DNA of 64,000 nucleotides, from assembly GCA_003993805.1 (NCBI GenBank), contig RSEF01000012.1, forward strand, positions 1,167,731 through 1,231,730. The letters run 5' to 3'. Position 1 is the first letter of the stretch, and each line of letters starts with the position of its first letter. The position numbers and the translations under genes are program-made. Source of the DNA: Himantopus leucocephalus. Lineage: Eukaryota; Chordata; Aves; Charadriiformes; Recurvirostridae. Positions 24,123 to 37,164 of this stretch are shown here, piece by piece. The notes beneath the pieces were generated by a model. It saw only the letters and a list, made by a program, of their open reading frames with translations. It searched no databases and was not told the origin of the DNA.

Positions 24123-27100
24123 CGTGAAAGCCCTTTGGCCTACATCCAGCACAAATAGGACACGACGAGGATCCCTTCATGTATGCAGAGGGAGGAATAT
24201 AAGGAAACGGGCCAGGGATTAAAGGTAAACAAAAAAATCCTCTTTAGTTACACACATACAATATTCCTGACACAGAAAAAGTATTCCACCTGCAAGAGAA
24301 AGACTGTCCAAAAAATACCACAAAAAGGAAACTTGGATGGTTGTGTAACCACTGTAGTGTTTCCAGGCAGGTCCCACTGGAAGCACAGACTGTTCTGCCA
24401 GCGCTAAACCACACGGTAGGGTGAGTGTGAAGGTCACTGAACACTCCTTGAATTCTCTCCCCCTCCTGAAACACCTGGGCTAAATAACTCTGCATCTGAA
24501 AGAAAAACAACAATTCACTAGCCACTCAACATCCCTCTGCTGTGGGGGAATCCCTGATGCTCTCAAGGCGGATGAGAGTACAGCAAGCAAACCTGTTCCC
24601 CGGGCACAGGGCACGAGCAGGGCAGGTAGGAGAGCAGAGGGGGAGCAGAGCTGGCATATTCATGGATGGGTCAGCTAACTTTTTATTTTAATATAAAGAA
24701 CACAATGGAGAGTTTCAAGTATTTAGGAAAGGTCAGTATCTAGCCCTATCTTCACAAACCTAAGCAGAAATTAACACAAGGCACCTTTAAGAACTTTTGC
24801 CCGTGACTGTGGAATACCGGACACTCCTTTCAGTGTGTTTGAAGAGGGCATGAGTAGCAAGTAAACCATATGAAGTCAGAGCCATGCCACCAGCTGCCTT
24901 TTTTTTCTTTCTTTCCTTTTAAAAAGCACTTTCTACAATTAATTTGAGCAACAAACTCTAAAATGGCTTTCAGCTAGAAGGATCTTTAAAGTAGATGTTA
25001 CAACTGAGCAAATAGAATACTATTTACACACACTTCTGATTTATTTACAGACACTCATGCAAACTGAGTGTTCTCCCTAAAAATTTTGACAGAAACTTAA
25101 AACACTGGGACAGTTTTCTGTGATGAGCATATCTGACACTTCGGAGCTTAGGATGTATTCCAGGGTAGAATAGAAGTAGCACATGAAGCGTCATGGAGTC
25201 AGCTAACTGGAAGAAATGTTGCATCAAAGGCCTTACGCCACTAGTCCCACCAGTAAGTACACGTTGTAGCTATGAAACATGGTAATACATTTTTTTAAAA
25301 ACGTCAAATCGCTCCTTTTGAAATTTTTTTTCAAACAAATCTGTGTGTTTGACAAATCAGTTCATTTGGGGAAGTGGGTCTTTACATTAGGAATGCTAAA
25401 GGTTTAAATACAAGAGGCGTCAGCAGGAAGGGTCCTGGTGGGTGGTTTTAAACACTAACACCGAGAAAGAAAAGAAGAAAAGAGATAAGGCCATTAACAG
25501 CTCTAGCGTCTCCCAGTACATCCCCCTGTATAAATGCTGGAAAATAGGCACGTGGAAAGAAACAAGGAAATGCTCACAAAGTCCGTGCTAGTTTCATGTC
25601 AAGAATGAGACAGAGAGATTCAGCGGAGATCTGGATTTTCCTGCGTCCTTTAAGTCAGCCCTACGAGACTCCATTTTCGTTTCTTTTTCAGATTTAATAG
25701 GTTTCTGAGGGACAGCCTCAGGAAACCTTCTATAAAGAGTAAGGACTTTGATTACATTACTGTCAATATTTTAGGTTTAAAAGACAGACATGGGAGCTCA
25801 CTCAACCTTACTACAAATGAATACCACAATTTAAACGGCACTGTCAACATTGCAAAATCCCTTTTAAAAAACAAAACACCAACAGCATAACTTTTTGATC
25901 TCTACGATACATTCATAGATACACACTATATTTAGGATAGACCATTTTTTAAAATTCAAATCCACTTTAATTCAAAGACAAAGTTTCATTACTTCAATAA
26001 GAGCAGGATCAGATGATAAAACTAGCATATAATCAAGTTGTGTGTGATTACATCACTAAGTGCTTCTTTACAGCTGTAGCTTTAAGTTACAGTGACAGAA
26101 GAAACAATCCCCATTAACACGCTCTAGAACCAAAGCTACAGCACGACCCTGCCTGTTCTCAGCAGCTCTAAGAAAAGGAGATCCAGAAATCAAACTGAAC
26201 CCAAGAGCCTAAATTTTCAGTTTGCAATTTCCTCTGCGAAGAAGCCTTTGACTTGAGCACCCAACTGATTTCTCAGCACTCAGACTGCACACTAATCCTG
26301 TATCTCAAGTCAATTTACTTAAGGCCATTAAAAGCTTTGAAAGAAAGGTATTTATACCAAATCACACAGAGTTCCCACGGTCACATTATTGCACAGTGCC
26401 TTGTGTCAGGACGTGTAAAAAAATGCACGTTACATGGGTGTAAACACCTAATGAAATGAGACCACTCATATTTTGTCTATACCAGCAAGACAGCCACAGC
26501 TCACATTTAAAGTAAGTCCTCGTGTCCACGCAAGTAGCCACCACAGGCTACTTGCTTCCAACACAGCGCCCATTTCCACACCAAGTATTCCAGTAGCGTG
26601 CCTGCATCCCGCCACAGATATGTTATGTACAGAGCTCGTGCAGCTAAAACAAGCAGAGCAAAGAGCAGAAATAAAAAAAATGGGGGTTTACAGAGAGTTT
26701 CTCATACTCTGGTCTACCTCAATATACTAAATCTGCTTCTTACTGTTTAAATGGACAGCAACATACCGCCCTCCGTGGCCCACAGGAACCAAAGGTCATT
26801 TGGTATGTCAGGGAAAAGGCACATTTCCAACATTTACAGTGATTGGGACCTTCAAGCTGCAAGTACTCCATTAGTCACCTCCATACTGGAAGACCTTTCC
26901 CATGCAGCACAACATCCAAAATAGGTAAGGAAATGGCAAATAGAGCTACCACTAGGCCAACCTCACAGCATCTCGAGGTTTGCAACCACTCTTCACCATG
27001 TGCTCCAGTTCATGAATGTTTGGCTTTGTTTCCTGTAAATTTAAACATACTTTGCCTTCCCCACCTCAACGATTTCCAAAACACCTGCCATCTTTTTTAA

Positions 27101-27914
27101 GCAATGGAGAAGTGAGTAAACCTGTGAATTATACGTATTGGCTGCCTCCGAAATAGTGCTTAGACCTGAAGATAAAGATCTACTTCTAAAAGCAGCTCAG
27201 TTTTACACAAAGCATCCCTTTTCCTCCTTTACCTCCCTTTCATCCCTTTTCCTTCCCAGCACCCCTCCCAGTTCTCCTAAAATGAATACACATTGAAGGG
27301 ATAAAGCAGTTGAATTCATTAACATTTAGGTTCGTTCTTCCAGATAGTTATGCCTTATATAGAATAAGCAATGAAGTGAGAGTATTTCGAATACGAACGG
27401 CTGCAAGCCTGAAAGTCTTTTTTTATTTTGAGAACAGTGTAAGTAATATGCAAATATGGCACCGCAAAGGACTCCATTTAAGTAAAAACTCATCACCTTG
27501 TGTCAAATCAAAGCTTTTTTCCTCCTCATCCTCTCAGTATGAGCATTCTTCATGTGAACTTGTGATCTTGCTAAAGTATCTTGCATTTTTTACAATAATG
27601 GGTAAAAAAGTTATATAAATGCACTTTAAAGCTGAATAAAGTCTTGTAACACACAATCAGATCTGCCAGCGTTCACAGTGCCCAAAATGTACAAAATTTA
27701 TTGAATCATCAAAAACAACCTTCCAATTTGCTATCACTATTTCTTCACATTCCCACACTACATTTCACATTATCATCTTTTAAGTGCTTAGATTGGTTTG
27801 CGGTTTTTTGTAGGACATGAGGGAATCAAGGGGTTATGTTTAAAATTTAATACAGGGAGGTTGATACTAGAATCATCTGTAGCCTGAAAAAGGTACCAAA
27901 ACCCAAACCCTACT
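24123..27914. other. Non-coding unique sequence
   Basis: No recognisable exon or RNA gene. The sequence is AT-rich with short homopolymers. Frames of 60-100 codons overlap on both strands, as expected by chance. Confidence 0.5.
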
Positions 27915-28000
27915 CAGCTCTGGACTGCAATCTGACTCAGACTTCCTAAGTGCATCCGGGGAAGTCATTTAACCTCTCTGCCCCATTTATGCCACCTACT
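27915..28000 (+). repeat. Ancient MIR-like SINE relic (core)
   Basis: GGGGAAGTCATTTAACCTCT followed by CTGCCCCATTTATG matches the MIR core (GGGCAAGTCACTTAACCTCTCTGxGCCTCAGTTTCCTCATCTG). The upstream CTCTGGACTGCAATCTGACT is compatible with its 5' part but diverged. The 3' tail is not recognisable. Confidence 0.6.
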
Positions 28001-29058
28001 AGACATTTTACTTCTCTTCTAATGCTGCAAGTTACTGACATTTAAAGGGAAAAATCTGCATTACTGGAAACATTCATAGCTAAAAGTACTCCTCCGTCTT
28101 TCAATTCTCTGAAGAGCTACAAAATCTGGACTGAAAAGGGATATTCTGGAAGCAGTCAGACGAGACTACCTCTACAGGCAAGGCTTCTACAAAGAAATGG
28201 GAATGCTGGGGGAAAAAAAAAATCTAGGCAATGGAAGACACCAGACATTAGATGCAATACGTATCCTAACGACTGCTGTAAAAATAGAAGCTTACCACGC
28301 CGTACCTTTGGAAAGTCACCATAGTGTTCCCAAACAAAAAAGGCCACTCTGGGACCAGTTTTACCCATAACACACCTCTGTAGTTCATTTACCTGATGAA
28401 TCTAAATTACACGGCCTCTCCCTTGTGACTTCAGCCTCCTTCAACTAATCCTGATTAGTCTTCCCAGCACTTCTTATTTAATGGTTCAGACTGGCAGCAC
28501 CTAACTCAAGGGGTTAGTAATAGTGTCAAGTCACCTAGTGCGTACCTGAGAGAAATAATTAGACAGAGTCCCTTGGCACAAAGGCAGACACTAAGTGAAG
28601 CAAACACAGAGGCAAAGACAGAGGGGAAAAAACCAAAGACTACTGCTTTCATGCTAGTGTAATTGATGGGAGAAGCTCACTTGCCAGAATCTAACAGGTA
28701 ATTCTAGCACGGACAATGGAAATGAAAAACTGCAGAAAAAGACAATATATACCCAGCTATGCTTACAGCACGCGGTTTTATTTGCCAAAGAAATTTGGTG
28801 TTCCATAGCAACTGTCTAAAATAATTTTCTCGCACTACTGAAAACGTTAGCTTTTTTCATTTGTAATTATGGCACGCCAATACTATTTTTAGTTTGATTT
28901 GATGAGGATCCCTTTATTTGTCGAAGAGACTGCTTTGACCAATAGCGCAGATATTTCTTTTTTCTGCAAGAGATGAAAGGATTGTTTTAAAATAACCCTT
29001 TCACACATAAGTAGACAAAATAATTGAAATAAAAACTGATTATATAAGGCTTCTAATT

Positions 29059-29103
29059 AACCCATTTGTCACCAACCCATCTGTTACCAACCAATTTGGT
29101 CAA
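29059..29103 (+). repeat. Three imperfect 15-bp tandem units
   Basis: AACCCATTTGTCACC, AACCCATCTGTTACC and AACCAATTTGGTCAA lie head to tail. The first two units differ at two positions; the third is more diverged. The flanks contain several TAATTA/ATTAAA motifs. Confidence 0.7.
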
Positions 29104-29762
29104 TTCATTAAAACGAATTGCCTCATTACATTTAGCACAAATTATGAGAAGTATGAAGCTTTAACTCCGTAAGGCAACAGAAAACCTTCCTTCCTTGCAG
29201 AAAAGTTCCTAGTTGCCTAGAAAATCAATCAGCAGCACTGGCCGTTCAGTAGATCATTCACTCCACCTTTTGGCAGAAGAAAGGACTGCAATGCTGTTGG
29301 GTTCCCTCTTCCTCCCCCACTCTACCAACAGTGGGAAATCCAGTCCGCTATAGATACAAGCGGCCTTACAACATTGCTTGTCCCACAGTGAAAGCTTATC
29401 ATTGAGCATCTAACATTCAGAAAATAAGACGAGATGTCCGATAGCGACGCCTTGCTAAAATGATGCTGCTCAAGAGCACCAAGTCTCAGCTAAGAGCTTC
29501 ATGCCATAGGGAACTGGAAGCAACTGCAAGTTTCCAGGCTCCAGCCTGACAGGTCTCCAGAGGTCTCTGTCCTCACTGAAGCTGCCAAAAGTTACTGCTG
29601 ACTTAATTCATTTGAACGACAAGATTCATACCAAAAATAAGAACGAACATCTTTAAAGGCAGCTTGACAAGAAATGTAAATGAAGTAATACTTTGACAAA
29701 CACTAAAATATTACTACAGATGAATGAAGGAGTCTCATTTATTATTCACTGATAATTTTTTT

Positions 29763-29779
29763 GGGGGGGGGGGGGGGGN
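29763..29779 (+). repeat. Poly-G homopolymer (16 G) ending at an N
   Basis: Sixteen consecutive G follow a short T run, and the next base is N. The true length is unknown because the tract stops at the ambiguous base. Confidence 0.9.
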
Positions 29780-31172
29780 ATATCTTTTGCTACCAAGTAC
29801 TTCAGCAGCAGCCATGCAAACCCAAAATAATACACAAAAATGCAGAATTATTAAAAATAAACATGTACATGGTGCTTTTTCTTTTGAAGCTGTAGAAAAA
29901 TAAATAGAAGCTGACAGAACAAGTGAACAGTTAACACAGCATTTTAAACACGTTTATGAACAGCTTTAAATAACAAAGACAATACCCAGCTCTGTAAACG
30001 TCCAAAAAGCTACACCGTGAACCACCATGGAAGAAAACAAAATCATCTAAGGTAAGTATCACTTCTCCTTGTTATGGGAAATACTTTCATATAACCGTTA
30101 ACAGGACATTGCTATTATACTGTATTGCTTTAGGCTGTATTAGCATTATGTGCAGTAATATAACCCACGATTACAGAAAGCAGATAAATGGACTTACACA
30201 GAGCTATTTTCTGGTATTCTTCATTTGAATACCCATTTTTTTCAGTTACCGTAAGATAAAAACATTAAGAAAGTCTCATTCACAAATCCATTCAGGGAAA
30301 TATAAAACCTGAATGCTCCAGTAAGAAGGTAAATTTTTGTTAAATGTGTTCTCAGAACTCCCGATTCTCTCAATTACGGTAGCCCTAATTCTGCAACACA
30401 GAAACCTGGGACAGAAATACTCACGACCGGGGCAGAAGCTACACCAGTCAACTGAATTCTAGTGCCAGCTTGATCCTGACTGCACCTCACACTCCTGCCA
30501 GGGAGGAAGAACTTGGGGAGCCCAAAATTTTACTAGGGTTTATCTGTAAGTTTAGAAACAAAAAGTCCACAGAGAAATTCTTAATTGACTGAAAACTGTT
30601 TGTACAAAAACAGCTTGGGGGAGAAGAAACACTTTGTACTGCACAGCTATAGATCAGCTCACATAATGAAAAAAAAAAAATGGACAGCCTCACAGCTATT
30701 GCCAGTAAGTAGCAAAGCATACTTTTACAAATGCAGGTCACAAACAATAGCTTAGTTAAATCGTTCAGCTCTGATCAAAATTTGAGTCAAATAAAAAATT
30801 GTATCTTCATACTGAGAAGTAAATGAGATAACTATAAGCAAGTTAATAAACTCTTCATTGCTATAAGAACTCAAACATTAACTAACAAAATGAATTTCCA
30901 CATTTTTATGCTAGAGGATACAGCCAGTAAAATTTTGTACAACAGGAGTAAAAGAACGCAGAACCTGGGAGAGAAACATCCAGAGAACAGGGGAATCTAA
31001 TGGCTGGCGATCAGGTGCGGTGCTAACCAAACGCAACAACTGAAAGGGCAGTGCATGCAGGCAGAGAGGACGGGAGATGAGGGCAAAGGGGAAGGTGCGG
31101 GAAAAAAACATAACCGAAGACAATATAGTGTGCGGAGGGGAACAAAAGTGTATCGGGACAAAGCCATTAAAA

Positions 31173-31205
31173 ATCACAACTGTGCTGAAACACAGCAGTT
31201 GTGAT
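31173..31205. other. 13-bp inverted repeat (hairpin)
   Basis: The left arm ATCACAAC-TG-TGCTG pairs with the right arm CAGCAGTTGTGAT. This gives 13 base pairs with a 2-nt bulge and a 5-nt AAACA loop. It is short for a microRNA precursor, and there is no transposase or terminal-repeat context to suggest a MITE. Confidence 0.75.
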
Positions 31206-31341
31206 AAATGTCACAGAGATGTTACATCCTTAGAAACACACCAGGAAATAGTCTTAAATTCACAATTCATGAAGTAAAATGGCTCCAGTTAGGGAAAGAT
31301 CAACACAATTTCAAAACATGCAGATGTCTAAGGAAAAGCCA

Positions 31342-31378
31342 GACACACACACACCTCCCCCATCCCCACCCCCCACAA
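31342..31378 (+). repeat. CA microsatellite grading into a C-rich patch
   Basis: A short ACACACACACAC run is followed by CCTCCCCCATCCCCACCCCC. Low-complexity sequence with no other feature attached. Confidence 0.8.
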
Positions 31379-32880
31379 GCATTGTTTAGTTTTTACTATT
31401 AGGAATCACTGCTCTTTATTAAAAAGGCTGAGCTAGCTCTTCAGTATCTGGTACCACTTGTTGATGCCATGTACTTCACAAAGCCTTTTTGCAGGTTACG
31501 GAGGTTAAAAGGAAACTCGGTGAAAGCTTCCCCACTCCACTGTGCTTAGAATCAGAAAGTTCATCTGTTGACTGTGAGAAATATTTCTGTCATGCCTCAA
31601 CTTTGCATTTCATTTCAAATTAGGAGCTCCAAAAGGCAGGTTTAATCAGAAACCCTGACTGGCAGCATCTGCCAAGACAATACATCCTTACAGAGCCAAT
31701 GAATTAATTATCCCTGGGAAGAATTTTGGATAATACCTATAGCACGTTAAATCCTTAATCAGTAAATGGAAAGGGGAGCAGATTTTTCCAGCATAGTTTC
31801 ACCTGTATAATCTACAGTATGTTCTGCATCTTTACATGGGCTAATTTTACTGCCTCTCAAACATGAAGGCTTTGCTGTCACTTCCACAGAGATATTTATT
31901 CCAGATAGATTTAAATGGGGAACAAATGGGAAAATTATAATTTGGGAAAAATTCCTGCCAACTGTAGGCTGCTAACCTATTGTACCCCTTCCTCCTTTTT
32001 CATGCCTTTCAGGTTCTTGTAGACTGTCACAATCACTTCCCGCTCTTGTATGTTATTTAGCAAGGGTCTATACAATCATCTCTTGCCGTGTCACCAACTG
32101 CAGGGCAAATCCACAGTGCAATCTAAGGACATACAATTAAGACAGACATTCCAGAGCTCGTATGCAAAAAATAAGCTAAGTAGCAATATAGCTGCAGCTG
32201 CACAGGTCTCAGCCCAATCTACCTTCCTGCAATTTGAGTCTGCTCCTGCTTTTAAGAATTTAGCAGTAAGATGAAGCAGTGAAAGAAGATTGGATAGATA
32301 AAACACAAACGGGAACAAGGTAAAACAGCATTTTGCAACAGAGGCAAACTCCCAGGGGAAAAAGTCACATTATGTGGACTGAAGAGGCTTCTTCTACTTC
32401 TACATCAATCTCCAGTACTCCATTTGCCAGCTCTGAGCCTCTTATATCACTTTCTTCCATTACTCATGAACCCTGACAGTTCAGAATTGTTTTTCTAGAT
32501 CTGGATTTCCATCTTGTGTTTTTCCCACCTGAATATCTAGCTACAAGTTCAGTGCGTTTAACTGTTATCAACATCTGGTTTCAGATCCCTCTGCCATAAA
32601 ACAAGACAAAACAACTGCTATCGCCTCCCTCCCTCTCACCCACAGCAACAGTGGGGTTTTCTTGTTCACTTTTGCAGCTTGCCATCCCTGCTTGTCTTCT
32701 CATTCACCTTTAAAAGATGGCTGTAAAAGGACTGCATTTCTGTATTTCAGAAGAAACAGGAAATATACTTTCTATACAGTGCAGGATCACCCACTCAGAC
32801 AAGCACACACATCTGTCCAAACTGGAGCACATACAGGCAGCAGTTTCAAACACAGCCATGAGTATAACTCATGACTCAGG

Positions 32881-32962
32881 AAGTGATCATCCCCCTGTAC
32901 TCGGCACTGGTGAGANNNNNNNNNNGGTCCCTTCCAACCTTAACGATTCTATGATTCTATGA
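32881..32962 (+). mobile_element. Avian CR1 LINE fragment interrupted by a gap
   Basis: The left part, GTGATCATCCCCCTGTACTC then GGCACTGGTGAG, matches the CR1 ORF2 region that encodes the LYSALVRP-type motif. The right part, GGTCCCTTCCAACCTTAACG followed by tandem ATTCTATG, is the CR1 3' terminus. Both pieces are on the plus strand and in the correct order, but several hundred bases normally lie between them. These are missing in the 10-N gap at 32916-32925. The copy is 5'-truncated, as is usual for CR1. Confidence 0.9.
32916..32925. other. Assembly gap (10 N) inside a CR1
   Basis: Exactly 10 N separate the ORF2-derived part of a CR1 from its 3' end. The true missing length is probably several hundred bases, since the intervening CR1 region is absent. 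Confidence 0.95.
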
Positions 32963-35900
32963 TAAAGGGTGAGCAAAAGCACACAACCCTGGATGGAGCA
33001 GAGGGAAGTCAAGAGGACAAAACCTACTGAGCAAACACTGGCTGATAAAACATTTCTGTGATGACTTCCTAACTGCTCTCTTCCTGTCTTATTCCCTTCT
33101 TGTCCATTTTGGGGAAAGACGACTTGCTTTTCTGACACTATTAATACAGCACACCATCATGACAGCCTCCTGGTATGAGCTGCGGCACCTCCTTTCTTTC
33201 AGCATCTTTCTTTTGGGGAAAGCAGTGATTGTCATTAGGGATGCTGGATGCGGTCTAGCACAGCAGAAACACATCTCTTCATCCAGGGTCCAAACCATTT
33301 TATGTCAGTCAAAAACGCATTAGCTACCTAATAGGTAGGAGGGAGAAACGCACTTTTAGGAAAGCCACTATGCTTTACATACAAGGTCCAAAACGATGCC
33401 TTTAAGAAGCCAGACCTGCACGTAGGGAAGCAACATGAAGGTGCAGGCGTGTAGCCAAACAAGGTGGTAAAGAACACAGACATTTAGAAGAAACAAGACC
33501 ACAAAACAAAGCAAACTTCCCCAGGACAGAAGCAGCGATATGTTACAAAGGGGTATCAAACACATAAAAAGAAAAAAAAATAATAATTTTTTCACCTAAG
33601 TTCAAAACCCTTCTTTTATAACTATCTTTTTATACCTGATGACTGTCAATTTGGCTCTTCAAATAACAAATATCCTAAGAAAAACAGACTCTTGTCTAGT
33701 TCATAGATTATATGAAAATCTTTGAAAATTATATGAAAAACTTTGTAGTTGAATTTGAAGCTAAGTAATTCCTCTTTGTTCCCTAATACACACATACAAA
33801 AAAGCAAACGTATGAAGTCAGTTCAACCGCTCTTCAGTAGTTGTGATACAGCAATAGTCCTGCTTTATGACTTGAAAAAATTTTTAAAAGTTAGAAGAAA
33901 GCTGCCAGGGAAAAGAGAAATTATTAAATATTTTTGTATCCGCACCCTACTTCTATGACATAAATCACCCAAGAGTCACACCTTCAGAAACTAAAAAAGC
34001 CCAAGAGAAACCAAATACTTGCGGCAAGAGATACTTTTCATGTTGAATGCCCAAGCCATCAAACCAAAGTTCAGAAGAAATGTTTTGGGTTGACAACTTG
34101 AATTGAATACTGAGCCATATATTCCTGTCCTCTCTACATATATAAATACAAAATACAGTGAAAGTGCAATTGTGCAAAACAAGGACAAGCTATTCTAAGC
34201 ATACATAAAGTGTCAGGATGATAAACCACATAAGCACAGAATTAAATCAAAGTTAATGGCCACTAGCTGGTATTTAACTTACTTTCATTTCTCTTTTCTT
34301 TCCATTTTTCCACCTAGCCTGCTCGGCTAATAAAATTGCCATTATAAGTGAGAAGCAAAGGCACGATTCAATGCTACATCAATTATTATGACTTTATTGT
34401 GACATACTGGTATTCAGCTGATCCCAGAAGGCTATACTGATGCCTTAGACGCAATTAATTTTTGATTGATCTAACTCACTCCAGTACTGCATGTAAAATG
34501 TTCATAGACATTTGAATAATTCTATTATATGTAGGAGATTACTGCACAGAGATCATTTGAAATTAATTCCCAAGTTATTTTAGCAAACGTAATACACCAT
34601 TCCAGTCCTATTGTGGTAGCAGTTATGTAATTGCTTTACAAAGTAAACTAATGAAATAAATGAACTCTGACTAATATGTGGCATAACAGGGCTGAAAAAG
34701 TGAAATCACACTGTAGATTTCTCACCTGCCTCTACAGGGTTGGGGTTGGTGCATTAACTTTCCGTTGCAGAACTGGCTATGAGAAGAATGACCTCATAAA
34801 AAGGATTTTGTTTCACTGGCTGCAGGTTACCTTAAGGGGTGCGACTTCTGAAAGAATTGATAGAAGATGACTACTCAATACCTTAAATGTCTGCAAAACC
34901 TGAGGATAAAGAAATCCTCATTATCACAGGGGGTTGCCAGAGTTTGGTTTGGTTTGTGTGTGTGTGATGAGTTTTCTCAGGGCTAAATATCATTTATCAC
35001 TATCTGCTACACACAGAAAGTGAATTTTACATTTTGAGCTGCTGGCTATCACCCAGTTAAGTCACTCCGCACATTCAGTTTACAGGACAACTTTGACATT
35101 AACAAATGAGACTTTCAAGTGAGGCAGCTAATGGAAAGATTGACAAGTTGGCTTTGAGCAAGAATGGTAAGAGTTTGCAGCTCCGCAAGTCAGGACCTGG
35201 AGAAAGCAACTGCAAAGTTAAAGCAAACCAGGCACAAGCTGGGTTTTCACTAGTACAGGAGAAAGGTGCTCATTTCTGGAGGCTGACTGCAACTGCAGTC
35301 TCCGACTCTCCCCTGGGAACACTGCATCCGTATTTCAACTCATTACTCCAAAGTATAGAAACATGATACTGTGATACTTTCAGTGGGGTCAGTAGCCCGG
35401 AGGGGCACAGGTGTCAATACAGTCATTGTAAACCATTTCTCTTAACTGTGAACTTTGCCTCCATGGACGTCAGAGCACTTCCTGCCCTCGGCAGCTCACT
35501 AGAAACTAGAATTTCAAACTGTTATTAAAAAATACAGAAAAAGACATCATAAAATGGAAAAAAACACCTTAATATTTATGTATCATACTTTTTTTATTGT
35601 AGAAAATTTCTTTTTATAGATGAAGTTCCCTGATAATGATCTTATGATTTTATATGAAATCCTTTTTCAATGTTAAGAGGGATTGGATCTGCTGAAGTCC
35701 CACACAACTTAAACTCGCACACGCTAACTCATGGAGAACAACAGAAAAACCAGAATCTACAAAATGCTGACCTCTACTCCCATCCGTACCAAAGAACAGG
35801 CAAGTACAGCAAGCTGTCTTAGCAACCGCTCCAAGACCTGACAACTTGCACCAGCGTTAGACTGCTTAGTGAATTTATATTTCAGCTACTCTTTTAGTCA

Positions 35901-37009
35901 CAAGCTCCCAGCAATACTACAGTAGACTGTCTTTTGGCAACCATAACTGGACTTCTATTTAAAAAGGCAGGAAGAAAAGAAGGAATAAGAGAAGACGCAT
36001 TCTACGGAGGGAAAGGGACAAACAAGGGAGCGAGCAACCAAAGAAAAGCAAGCCTCACTTCTGAGATTGTTTCAGAAAAAAAAAAAACAGGCAAGTGCGG
36101 AGCATCATTTGGATTCTTCCCCTAGGTGGGGTGGGGATACACAGATCATCTCTGTTAAAATGAAACGCAGCAGCACCACTGTGAATCCCAGCAGACACTA
36201 CTAGGCATAAATAAATGAATAGCTTGTTCCCCCATTAACTCTCCTCTGTGTTTGCAGGACTAGAACTTATTTATTTGCTGCATAATGTACAGATTTTTAA
36301 AAGGAAGGCATTCTTTACATGTTTCTTCTCAGAAACGTTTTTAATGTGGATTAATTTTGGGTAGGCAGTCTGAAGATTTTAATCACAATCCAGAGCATGT
36401 AATCTACAGGGAACCACCGCTCCTGCAGACTCTCAGAAGCTGTGGTTTTGTGTGAAATTGATAGTGCTTAGAGCTGATTAACAAACTTGTTCTATTTCAT
36501 GTGTGACTTATTACTATTTATAATATTTTTAAACGAAAAAAAAGCAGCAAACTATCCACAGGAAAACACCCTCAATATCAGCACAAGTCTTCCAGTGTAC
36601 CAGGGCTACAGATAAAGATCTTTTTTCTTAAAATGCATGTAAGTTACTAGTCATATTAAGAAGTTAATTTGACTCTGACTCTGCAGCAGGCATGATAGTC
36701 TCCAAATTCCAGTGGCAAAAGAACTTTTGCCCTGTTTACCCAAAGAACTATATAGCTCTAGAGAAGCCAAAGCAAAAATGAGAAGGTACATGGCAGGCTT
36801 CTTCAGGGAGTCTGGACTACCTGGAAACACCACTGAAGACCAGGATGGGCAGAGAATAATTGTCATTCTAGGAAAAATATTTGTTCAATTCCTTTACTGT
36901 TACCGGGGCACTAACATTTCTGTCAGAAAAACCTAGCAACTGGTGGTGTTTTGAGTGGCTAGCATAGCTACAAAAAGTAGTGTCATTGGGAAGAATGAAA
37001 AACTAATCA
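32963..37009. other. Non-coding unique sequence
   Basis: No exon or RNA gene is recognised. A 21-bp-period direct repeat (TTATATGAAAATCTTTG / TTATATGAAAAACTTTG) lies at 33708-33745 and a short GT run at about 34956-34967. A stretch at 36240-36540 looks like a possible conserved non-coding element; see findings. Confidence 0.5.
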
Positions 37010-37130
37010 GGTGTCTGGATACCCATGCTGGCCGGTCAGGGGTCTGATCGACCAGGTAGCCCAGGGCAAGTCACTATTTTTCTGGCCAAGTTTATTCCCA
37101 TGTAAAATGGGCCACCCACCTCTCAGGCAT
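37010..37130 (+). repeat. Ancient MIR-like SINE relic
   Basis: GCCCAGGGCAAGTCACTATT followed downstream by TTTATTCCCATGTAAAATGG matches the MIR core (GGGCAAGTCACTTAAC...CCTCAGTTTCCTCATCTGTAAAATGGGG). It lies immediately upstream of a minus-strand CR1. Confidence 0.6.
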
Positions 37131-37164
37131 CAGTGCAGGAAGAATTCCCCACGCTATCATGGTG

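Larger units (their letters stand above)
28001..32880. other. Non-coding unique sequence
   Basis: AT-rich, no exon recognised. It holds a short tandem repeat at 29059-29103, a poly-G tract at 29763-29778, a hairpin at 31173-31205 and a CA/C-rich patch at 31342-31378, listed separately. Confidence 0.5.

Noticed and set aside
36687..36770. Possible small exon between a CAG acceptor-like site and a GAAG/GTAC donor-like site
   Set aside because: Only weak splice-like motifs support it; the frames are short and no protein similarity is recognised.
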